From Bacillota bacterium (GTDB lineage Bacteria; Bacillota; Sulfobacillia; JAJZYS01; JAJYTV01): a stretch of DNA of 5,926 bases. The stretch is from contig JAJZIE010000157.1 of the NCBI GenBank assembly GCA_021810725.1, positions 1 through 5,926 of the forward strand. Direction: 5' to 3'. This document shows, in pieces, positions 1 to 5,926 of this stretch. The position numbers were made by a program, and so were the translations under genes. Position 1 is the stretch's first letter. Each line of letters starts with the position of its first letter. The notes under the pieces were generated by a model. The model made no database searches, was not told the origin of the DNA, and saw only the letters and a program-made list of their open reading frames with translations.

Positions 1-3000
1 CGACTGCGCAGCGTGCAGCAATGTGAGGCGCACCGTCTCGGATCAGCGTGGGAAGGTTGTTCCAGTCCCTGGTCCGCAGCACCTCGTCCGCCCAGGTCTG
101 CTCGTCGGGTGCCGGGCCGGCCAGCTTCACCAGTGCAGGCGCCATTGCACGGGCCTGGTTCCTGTCAGCCGGCATGTTCGCGCGCTGGGGAAGGCCAAGC
201 ACTTCGCGGGCAGCCCAATCCCCTCCTAGGGCGGGAGGGCAGAGCGCATGGATGCGATCCAGTTGGTCAGCCAGGATCGGACCCGGGTTCAAGCCGAGCC
301 GCTCATAGTAGGTCTTGGCGGATCGGGCCGCCTCACGCCATGCGGTCAGCGGCACCAGCACCCAAGTGAACGGGAGCTCGTCTTCAAGCGCCGCGAGATG
401 GGTCAGGCGCCGCTCGTCAGCACGCAGAAGCCAGTGAACGAGCAGCTCGGGGACCTCGCTCGCGCGGGACAGGCCGTCGAAGCACGCCACGGAAACATCG
501 GTCGCCGCATCAAGTGTCGCATCCAGGAAATCCCAGAGAGGGGCCGCCTCGTCTGCATAGGGGGCCGCGGCCAGCGCAACGAGCGCGTCGTGGAATGCGG
601 CGTCCCGCTCGTGCTGCTCGGGTATCATGGCTGCGCACGCCAGGATATTGTTTCCCGCGCTCCTCGCGCTTCCAGACCAGACGCGCGGCCGGACGCGGCC
701 GGATAGTGCATCCGCGCCGATCAGCAACCACGGACCCGGCCACTCATCGCCGGGTAACAGCCAGCGGCTCTCGTCGTATCGCGCCAGTTGTCTCGGCGGG
801 TCTTCGGGCTGCGCGAGCCTGCGGGCTGCCAAGGCGGCGCCTGGCTGCGGCATGACCGTTCTCCCGGCTCGATCTCGGAGCGAGACGGCGGGCGGCCCGT
901 CAGCGAGAGCGAGATCGCAGTCGAAAGCCGCCAGCTTGATGGTCGGCCCGGGCAAGCCAGAGCGGAGGACGCAAAGGGCGATCTCCCCATCGCGCGCGTC
1001 AGCCGTTGCGTGCATGCGGCGCAGGTCCGGGCGGAGTCGTCTCAGCGGGAGGTCTTCGACGAAGCCAACGACCCGACCCAGCACGACCCCGGCCAGCGCG
1101 CTGGTACGTGGGGCGGTCAGGCGCACTTGTAGCTTGGGCGCGTCGTCGTCCGCTCCTCCACGGGCGACGACCTGGTCAAGATCAGCAAACGTGACAGTCG
1201 CGTGCGCGCCGAACGATTTTCCCGCTGGATCGATGAAGCCGCCATCCGGCATCGGTACGCGAACACGATGGCGTAGTTCCAAGCCGTCCGGATGGCGGGT
1301 CGTCACTTCGACCACGGCGGGTGGGGGGCCATCGAAGGAGAGATGGAACAAAAATCTCGCTGGGGATGTTTCCGGGCTCACGCCGGGGATGGCGGCTGCA
1401 ATCGCGCCAAGACCATTTAGCTCCACCGCATACCGGTTCGGTGCGGCGACCCGACGGCATTGGAGTGCGGCGCCATCGGGCAAGACGATGATCCGGCGCT
1501 GGTCCACGACCTCGCCGTCCTTGACCAGGGCAAGATCACAGCCCCCGGTGGGAAGAGTCGACTTGAGCTCGCTCCACGCCTCGCCACGCCGCCGCCAGAG
1601 CAGGCGCCCGCCTCCGCGCAGCGCGGGGACCTCAGGGGGGCCGACGGAAACAAGCGGAGCAACGACCTCCCAGCCGGGGCGATGTAGCTCGACATGGATG
1701 GACTGCGGTGGGGTCCGTGTCCCGTCGGTCCGCAGCCGCAACGCCGCCGCCTCGCCGTCCACCCGCCAGCGCACGTCCCCGGTTACTTCGTAGAGGTGCC
1801 GTTCCGTGCCGACAATCTCCCCGCGTGGCTCTACGCTGCCGCTGCGGATATCGAACTGACCTTGCTCGGACTTGACCGCTATGAACAGTGGGACGTCGCT
1901 GGTAGCGCGACTGCCGCTGCCCACGAAGCGCAGCTGCCCGGAGGTCTCCTCATCAGCCTGGAAGACCCATGGCACGTCATCGAGAGCGTCACCCCCTGGA
2001 AGAAGACACCGTTCGACCTCGTTTCCCTCCACGAGAAATCCGGCGACAACCTCCCGCTCAAACGGCCACGCCAATGTGGGCACGGGCAGCCCACGGACGG
2101 CCCAGCCGGCCCCGTCGGAGTCGGCAACCGCAATTTCGGTTCCGTCTACCGCCATGCGTACGCGCACCGGCTGACGGTCGCCGGACCACGAGAACGGCGG
2201 CCTCATTGCCATGAGGCGAGGCAATAATCCGCGATCGGGTGGAGCAAGCCGCTGTGTCCACAGACCGTCCCGATTGCGACGCAGCACCCGGTGGCACAGA
2301 GCCGGCAGCTCCCGAAGCGGCGCCGTCGTCGCCCGCGCTTGCGTGAGCAAGGCCGTGACCAGGCGGCCCGCGGCATCGTCCGACATGTCGAGCGGGAGTG
2401 CCGCGCGCCACTCCGGATACTTCATATCCAGAGCCGCCGGTCCTTCGCGCATCGCGATGCGGAAAGGCTCCAGCGCATGCAGCAACTCGGCTGCAAGTGC
2501 GATCGTCTCCGGCTGGCGCCACGCTGCGGGAAGCCGGTGCCGATGGGCCTCGGCCAGCGCCGCAATAGCCTCGGCGGTCGTCGCGCCGTATCGATCGGCA
2601 TCGCGCAGCAGCCGGCGCAGAAAATCCTGAAACTCCGTCCGCGTTAGCAGCGCATCGGGGATACCCGCTTCGAGCACCAGGGAATGTAGAAACCGTCGGT
2701 CCCCGTCTGCCCCGGCCCGCAACGGGCGGGACCAAAACCGAAGGCCTTTCTCGGTCAGCGCTTTCATTTTCTCCTGATGCATCGGACGAAGGCGGACAGG
2801 CAGCCCTTGCTCGACGGTGTCCCACTTCCAGGGTTGGCCAGCCGCGCGCACGCGCAGTGCCTGAACAGCCAAAAGGCAGAACAGCCCGGCAAGGCTTCCC
2901 GGAGGATCCGGCAGATGCGCCAAGTGGGTCGCGAGTAGCGTCGCAAGTTCGCCGCGACGCTCAGAGTTCAAACGGAATCGCCCCAGCGCCCCTGTTGCCC

Positions 3001-3109
3001 GGGGCTGGTTCGGCCGGTGCGCCGCCGGCAGGTGTTTTGCGATCCATCCTTGCGCCGCGAGGCTCGCAGTCTGGAATGGGCTATGCTGTGGAACCGAAGG
3101 CGCGTTCAT
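1..3109 (-). CDS. YjiT / STY4851-ECs_5259-like large protein, C-terminus cut by left edge
   Basis: I translated this frame by hand from the ATG at 3109 to base 2: 1036 codons with no stop, continuing past the left edge. The protein has three zones. Residues about 1-300 are helical, with landmarks QPWKW (92-96) and GLRFWSRPLR (122-131). Residues about 305-800 look beta-rich, beginning near PPFSWSGDRQPVRVRM. Residues about 815 to the edge are helical again, with LEDELPFTW at 908-916. The size and the motifs around GLRFWSRPL, the GPWLL stretch and ELPFTWVLVP match my memory of the YjiT / STY4851-ECs_5259 family, roughly 1100 residues or more and of unknown biochemical function. I see no catalytic motif, signal peptide or membrane segment. 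The ATG at 3109 is preferred because it overlaps the stop of a 32-codon frame (ATGA). GTG at 3145 is the only other in-frame start before the stop at 3295-3293. The reading frame is certain; the family name is moderately sure. Confidence 0.85.
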   Translation of the reverse strand, partial: MNAPSVPQHSPFQTASLAAQGWIAKHLPAAHRPNQPRATGALGRFRLNSERRGELATLLATHLAHLPDPPGSLAGLFCLLAVQALRVRAAGQPWKWDTVEQGLPVRLRPMHQEKMKALTEKGLRFWSRPLRAGADGDRRFLHSLVLEAGIPDALLTRTEFQDFLRRLLRDADRYGATTAEAIAALAEAHRHRLPAAWRQPETIALAAELLHALEPFRIAMREGPAALDMKYPEWRAALPLDMSDDAAGRLVTALLTQARATTAPLRELPALCHRVLRRNRDGLWTQRLAPPDRGLLPRLMAMRPPFSWSGDRQPVRVRMAVDGTEIAVADSDGAGWAVRGLPVPTLAWPFEREVVAGFLVEGNEVERCLLPGGDALDDVPWVFQADEETSGQLRFVGSGSRATSDVPLFIAVKSEQGQFDIRSGSVEPRGEIVGTERHLYEVTGDVRWRVDGEAAALRLRTDGTRTPPQSIHVELHRPGWEVVAPLVSVGPPEVPALRGGGRLLWRRRGEAWSELKSTLPTGGCDLALVKDGEVVDQRRIIVLPDGAALQCRRVAAPNRYAVELNGLGAIAAAIPGVSPETSPARFLFHLSFDGPPPAVVEVTTRHPDGLELRHRVRVPMPDGGFIDPAGKSFGAHATVTFADLDQVVARGGADDDAPKLQVRLTAPRTSALAGVVLGRVVGFVEDLPLRRLRPDLRRMHATADARDGEIALCVLRSGLPGPTIKLAAFDCDLALADGPPAVSLRDRAGRTVMPQPGAALAARRLAQPEDPPRQLARYDESRWLLPGDEWPGPWLLIGADALSGRVRPRVWSGSARSAGNNILACAAMIPEQHERDAAFHDALVALAAAPYADEAAPLWDFLDATLDAATDVSVACFDGLSRASEVPELLVHWLLRADERRLTHLAALEDELPFTWVLVPLTAWREAARSAKTYYERLGLNPGPILADQLDRIHALCPPALGGDWAAREVLGLPQRANMPADRNQARAMAPALVKLAGPAPDEQTWADEVLRTRDWNNLPTLIRDGAPHIAARCAV

Positions 3110-3204
3110 CTCTGGATGACCGGCACGCCTGGCGTCGGAAGACACCCGAATCTCGGCGCGATCCCCTTGGATCGTTGCGAGTCTGCCCGCAGGTTCTGGC
3201 TCAT
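3106..3204 (-). CDS. possible 32-residue leader or coupled small protein
   Basis: This short frame starts with ATG at 3204, eight bases after a perfect GGAGG Shine-Dalgarno sequence. It encodes MSQNLRADSQRSKGIAPRFG followed by a 12-residue tail ending in VIQR. Its TGA overlaps the ATG of the large downstream gene as ATGA, the classic arrangement for translational coupling. By my count 25 of the first 32 codons end in G or C, more than in the alternative frame over the same bases (about 19 of 32), so codon bias favours this frame. The peptide is basic and I recognise no domain. It may be a real small protein, a leader that loads ribosomes for the YjiT-like gene, or the true N-terminus of that gene separated by a frameshift. 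It fills most of the otherwise non-coding 133 bases between the helicase and the large gene. Confidence 0.45.
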   Translation of the reverse strand: MSQNLRADSQRSKGIAPRFGCLPTPGVPVIQR

Positions 3205-3212
3205 TGGCCCGT

Positions 3213-3217
3213 CCTCC
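3213..3217 (-). promoter_or_regulatory. strong Shine-Dalgarno sequence (GGAGG)
   Basis: GGAGG on the minus strand lies eight bases before the ATG at 3204. It is the best ribosome-binding site in the window. It serves the 32-codon frame rather than directly the ATG at 3109, which has only a weak CAGAG in front of it. It therefore supports translation entering through the small frame. Confidence 0.6.
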
Positions 3218-3242
3218 GATATGGTCCCGCTGCTGCGGCGGC

Positions 3243-5336
3243 TCAGTCTCTCTCCAAGTCGTCCAGAAACTCCGAAACCGGCTGCACTCCGGTTACAAGC
3301 AACCGGTCCCGCGCGCGTGTGCAGGCGACGTAGAACAGCTGGCGCTCGGTCTCGTAAATCTCGTCAAGATCAGCTTCGTCGGTCGCACCATCGATCCGCT
3401 GCTGCAGCGGCAGTACCTGATCGTCGCAGGCGAGAACCAGGACCGCCTTGAATTCCAGCCCCTTCGCCAGATGCAACGTGCCGATCAGCACGCGGCCCTC
3501 CTTGCCGGCACCGGGGTCGGTGCCCTCGACCGGAACCAGCCCGGCCCCTTCCACGGCCCGCCGCGCCCGGTCGAGTTGGGCGCGCGAGCGAACGAAGGCG
3601 CCGATCTCCTCGGCGCCGATCCCGTCAGCGCGGGCCGCGGCGATGAACGCGACGGCCGCCGCCGTCTCCGCGGCCTGATCAGCGGCTCGCACGATCTCCG
3701 GCGCGGGGCCGTCGAAGACGGAAATGGTTCCACGCCGTGCCTCCTCGCGCCCATCCATGTCGCGGATCACGCCGGGCAGCAGGCGGTCCGCCGCCTCCCG
3801 GATCTGGTGGGAGGTCCGGTAGTTCACCTTCAGCGTTGTCGATCGTCCGCGCACATCGACCCCGAGCGCCTTCCAGGAGAACGGCGGCTGGAAGATGCGT
3901 TGGCCGAGATCGCCGGCGAAGAACAGCGCGTCGGCCCCATCCGGCGCGAGCGCGCAGAGCATGCGCAGTTCCGGCACGCCGAGGTCCTGCGCCTCATCGA
4001 CCACAATCTGCGTGAACGGCTTGCGGGCACGCCCGCTGTAGGCCGCCGTCACGGCACCGAACACCAGCGGCCAAGTCATCAGCCCTTGCTCGTGCAGCGC
4101 CGCGCGCGCAGCGGCGAAAACCGGCCACAGGCGCTCCCGCTGGCGGGCGCCGAGCCGGCTCTTGCGGCCACTCCGCGGCGTGCCGGTATAGGCCTCGAGG
4201 CTTTCCACCTGCCAGGCATCGACGACCTGGGTGAACTCACCGAGCAGGAACCGGTCGGAAAACGTGCTGACCCCCTGCGCCTGAGCAGCGGCGACCAGCG
4301 CCGCGCGCACCTGGTCGCTCGGCGCCACGCGGGGCCGGCGGCCGAAGGCAAGCTGGTAGAGCTCATCGGCCAGCCGTTCCCAGGACGCGACCGTGATCCG
4401 CGCCCGCACCTCGGCTTCCCCCGCCGTCAGCACCGCGAGCTTGCGCGACAGCGCGTCGGCCAGCGGTTGGGAGAAGGTGGTCAGCAACACCTTGGCGCCG
4501 GAATCCGCGCGGGAGAGACGGGCGGCGCGGTGCAGGGCGACCACGGTCTTGACGGTGCCCGCGGATCCGGCCACGCGCGCCGGGCCGTTGAAGGCGCGCT
4601 CCACCACGCCGCGCTGGGACGGGTGGAGGAAGACCGCCCATTTCTCCCAGGGTGCGTCCAACGCGGCTTGCAACTCGGCTTGGCTTTCGACGGTGCGGAA
4701 GCGGCGCTGCGCGTCCGGATGGGCGAACGGGTCGAGCGTCGTTGCCACAGGCTCCGGTTTCGGCAGGCGGCCGGTAGCGGCGTATTCCAGCAGCGCCTCC
4801 GCCGCCTCGGCCGGCAGGTGCGGCGCGAGGTCGAAGAAGCGGCTTTCAGTCGCGGTCTGCACCGCCGCCAGCCAGTCCTCGGGCACGCCGACCGCAAGCA
4901 GGTCGTCGGCGGTGATCCGGGCGAACAAGGGCGGTTCGGGCGGCGCGGACGGTGCCGGTTCTGGAACAAGGGCGGGGATGAACAGGTCCGGCGCTGCTTG
5001 CTCGACCCGCTCGCGCACTTCCACGATCTGCACGGCGCCGGTACGGGGATGCGCCTCGATCCGTCGCCGCTCGGCCCAGGCATAGGCCTTGTCGTGGTGA
5101 TCCACATAGGTGAGCAGCAGGCTGTCGGCCGTCTTGTGGACGATGATGCGCAGGTCGCGGTTGACTCGGATGGACCAGAAATGCGGGTCCTTGGATTTTT
5201 CGATGCGGTGGAACTGCAAGCCGGGCGCGGACGGATCAAGTTGCAGATCGAATGCCGACGTCTTCACCGCTTTCTGGTCCTGCGCCGGCAGGCGAGCCAG
5301 CGCGTCGGTGAAGCTGTCGGCGATACGGAAGTCCAT
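3243..5336 (-). CDS. RelE/ParE-like domain fused to UvrD-type superfamily 1 helicase
   Basis: The protein has 697 residues. Residues 1-90 resemble a RelE/ParE-type toxin fold, with FWSIRVNRDLRIIVHK (53-68) and LLLTYVDHHDKAYAWAERR (73-91). A Pro/Ala-rich linker (about 120-137) leads to a middle region, then a UvrD/Rep helicase core. The core contains the Q-motif-like LHPSQ (237-241), Walker A GSAGTVKT (257-264), motif Ia TFSQPLADAL (287-296), Walker B VVDEAQDL (445-452), motif III GDLGQR (475-480), NYRTS (505-509), motif V GTLHLAKGLEF (619-629) and motif VI YVACTRARDRL (669-679). It is expected to be a cytoplasmic ATP-dependent 3'-5' DNA translocase or helicase. The oddity is V262 in place of the near-invariant Walker A glycine, which may impair ATP binding. 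The ATG at 5336 is chosen over upstream in-frame starts because it follows the stop of the preceding gene by two bases, with AGGT nine bases ahead, and begins the toxin-like fold directly. The helicase assignment is very sure; the toxin-like domain is likely. Confidence 0.95.
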   Translation of the reverse strand: MDFRIADSFTDALARLPAQDQKAVKTSAFDLQLDPSAPGLQFHRIEKSKDPHFWSIRVNRDLRIIVHKTADSLLLTYVDHHDKAYAWAERRRIEAHPRTGAVQIVEVRERVEQAAPDLFIPALVPEPAPSAPPEPPLFARITADDLLAVGVPEDWLAAVQTATESRFFDLAPHLPAEAAEALLEYAATGRLPKPEPVATTLDPFAHPDAQRRFRTVESQAELQAALDAPWEKWAVFLHPSQRGVVERAFNGPARVAGSAGTVKTVVALHRAARLSRADSGAKVLLTTFSQPLADALSRKLAVLTAGEAEVRARITVASWERLADELYQLAFGRRPRVAPSDQVRAALVAAAQAQGVSTFSDRFLLGEFTQVVDAWQVESLEAYTGTPRSGRKSRLGARQRERLWPVFAAARAALHEQGLMTWPLVFGAVTAAYSGRARKPFTQIVVDEAQDLGVPELRMLCALAPDGADALFFAGDLGQRIFQPPFSWKALGVDVRGRSTTLKVNYRTSHQIREAADRLLPGVIRDMDGREEARRGTISVFDGPAPEIVRAADQAAETAAAVAFIAAARADGIGAEEIGAFVRSRAQLDRARRAVEGAGLVPVEGTDPGAGKEGRVLIGTLHLAKGLEFKAVLVLACDDQVLPLQQRIDGATDEADLDEIYETERQLFYVACTRARDRLLVTGVQPVSEFLDDLERD

Positions 5337-5338
5337 CG

Positions 5339-5749
5339 TCAGTTGACCTGATCCGCATTCAGAAGCTCCGCGGCGCGCCGGACGATGCGCAAGATCAGTC
5401 CACTTTCGAACGCCCCAAGCAAGGCGCCTTCGACAAATCTGTCCTGGCGAATGCAAACCGTCAGCAATTTGGCTAGTTGATCGGAAGTCGCCCGACTCAG
5501 GGCGCGCTCGTTATCCCGAAGCCGGGACGCCTCCTTCGTTTGCGCCCATTTGGGCCAGTCGAAATTAGTGAGAACCCAACCGTTCTGATAAGCCATTTCG
5601 ACGAAGGCAGTCACCACCTCGCTGTGGTCTGTGTAAGGCAAGACAAAGACGCCGTCTGGACCTGGTTCAGGGCTAATCCAGGAGCCAGCATTAAAGTCCG
5701 GATTCTCCAAATCAGGTAAGAACCGAACAAGGGCACGAAGCTTTTCCAC
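5339..5749 (-). CDS. DUF6508-like small protein
   Basis: This is a 136-residue soluble protein with no signal peptide or membrane segment. The segments VLPYTDHSEVVTAFVEMAYQ (about 37-56), NFDWPKWAQT (about 62-71) and LLTVCIRQDRFVEGALLGAF (about 94-113) match my memory of DUF6508, a family without known function. The start is GTG at 5749, three bases after the methyltransferase stop (TAACAAGTG). The stop is two bases before the helicase ATG, so the gene is embedded in the operon. Its base composition is unusual: 197 of 360 bases between 5401 and 5760 are G or C (about 55%), against 75-80% in sampled helicase lines. This hints that it was acquired separately. Its position directly before a toxin-like domain would suit a partner or regulator, but nothing in the sequence shows that. 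Confidence 0.85.
   Translation of the reverse strand: MEKLRALVRFLPDLENPDFNAGSWISPEPGPDGVFVLPYTDHSEVVTAFVEMAYQNGWVLTNFDWPKWAQTKEASRLRDNERALSRATSDQLAKLLTVCIRQDRFVEGALLGAFESGLILRIVRRAAELLNADQVN
5346..5349 (-). promoter_or_regulatory. ribosome-binding site of the helicase gene (AGGT)
   Basis: AGGT lies nine bases before the ATG at 5336, inside the last codons of the upstream gene. It is a modest site, but it supports 5336 as the start and translation coupled to the preceding stop, which is only two bases away. Confidence 0.4.
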
Positions 5750-5752
5750 TTG

Positions 5753-5926
5753 TTATACCCCGTACACCTTCATCACCTCATCCCCGAAGTGATTGATCAC
5801 CTTCACCGCGATCCGCCCCGAAGGCGGGCGCGGGAATGGGCGGCTGACTTCGCGATACAGGCTGGCCCAGGCGGCCTCGTCGATCTCCGCCTTGAGTGAC
5901 GTCTTCTGCGCCTTGTAGGCATCGTT
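5753..5926 (-). CDS. C-terminus of a probable Mod-like DNA methyltransferase (partial)
   Basis: The last 57 codons of a gene entering from the right edge end in TAA at 5755-5753. The tail runs through KAEIDEAAWASLYREVSRPF, then SGRIAVKVINHFGDEVMKVYGV with its final residues at the stop. The pattern of LKAEID, EAW, SRPF and a KVINHxGDEVMKV ending is one I associate with the C-termini of Mod-like (type III-style) adenine-specific DNA methyltransferases. The catalytic motifs (DPPY-type and the SAM-binding FxGxG) would lie outside the window, so activity cannot be judged. The three-base gap to the next gene puts it at the head of, or within, the same operon. The alternative is the C-terminus of another large nucleic-acid enzyme that shares this tail. 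Confidence 0.7.
   Translation of the reverse strand, partial: NDAYKAQKTSLKAEIDEAAWASLYREVSRPFPRPPSGRIAVKVINHFGDEVMKVYGV

Noticed and set aside
627..1793. 388-codon open frame on the plus strand
   Set aside because: It is antisense to the continuous YjiT-like frame. Its composition is dominated by Ser, Arg, Pro and Ala, with no recognisable motif.
2058..2825. 255-codon open frame on the minus strand
   Set aside because: It is a different frame over the same bases as the YjiT-like gene. Its product is Arg/Gly/Ala-rich and lacks plausible secondary structure, while the chosen frame reads as an ordinary protein and stays open for 1036 codons.
3227..3238. CCGC-TGCT-GCGG hairpin just after the helicase stop, considered as a terminator
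   Set aside because: The stem is only four base pairs, with no following T-run on the minus strand, and it lies directly before a strong ribosome-binding site. Transcription probably continues into the next gene.
3204..5351. 715-codon open frame on the plus strand
   Set aside because: It lies wholly antisense to the helicase, which carries a full set of superfamily 1 motifs. The plus-strand translation is rich in Arg, Gly and Ala with no domain, as expected from GC-driven absence of stops.
5337..5456. Upstream extension of the helicase to an in-frame ATG at 5456 (40 extra residues)
   Set aside because: The extension would overlap the DUF6508-like gene by more than 100 bases. It adds Arg-rich sequence outside the RelE-like fold and ignores the AGGT site properly spaced before the ATG at 5336.

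Overview
The window is a run of tightly packed genes, all on the minus strand and so read from the right edge to the left. The DNA is GC-rich with strong third-position GC bias, which suggests a high-GC bacterium, probably a proteobacterium; nothing here fixes the genus. There is no rRNA, tRNA, CRISPR array, insertion sequence or clear terminator.

In transcription order the layout is as follows. (1) 5926-5753 is the last 57 codons of a gene entering from the right edge, whose ending resembles the C-terminus of Mod-like, type III-style adenine DNA methyltransferases. (2) 5749-5339 is a 136-residue protein that I recognise as DUF6508-like, starting with GTG three bases after the methyltransferase stop and clearly lower in GC than its neighbours. 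(3) 5336-3243 is a 697-residue protein with an N-terminal RelE/ParE-toxin-like domain fused to a UvrD/Rep-type superfamily 1 helicase core. Its helicase motifs are easy to find, but the Walker A glycine just before the catalytic lysine is valine. (4) 3204-3106 is a possible 32-codon open frame with a perfect Shine-Dalgarno sequence. Its stop overlaps, as ATGA, the start of (5). (5) 3109 to beyond base 1 is a very large open frame, 1036 codons in the window without a stop. It looks like the YjiT / STY4851-ECs_5259 family of large uncharacterised proteins found in bacterial defence islands.

The three junctions upstream of the helicase stop are a few bases or less, so the genes are almost certainly one operon. 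A DNA methyltransferase, a small DUF protein, a toxin-domain helicase and a giant YjiT-like protein together look like a multigene anti-phage or DNA-modification defence system, in the broad style of methyltransferase-plus-helicase systems such as DISARM. That system-level reading is inference. By analogy with the layout I recall around STY4851, I predict that a DEAD/DEAH-box helicase with a DUF1998 region lies just past the left edge.

Long open frames on the plus strand opposite these genes (including one of 715 codons opposite the helicase) are GC-driven shadows and are not annotated.
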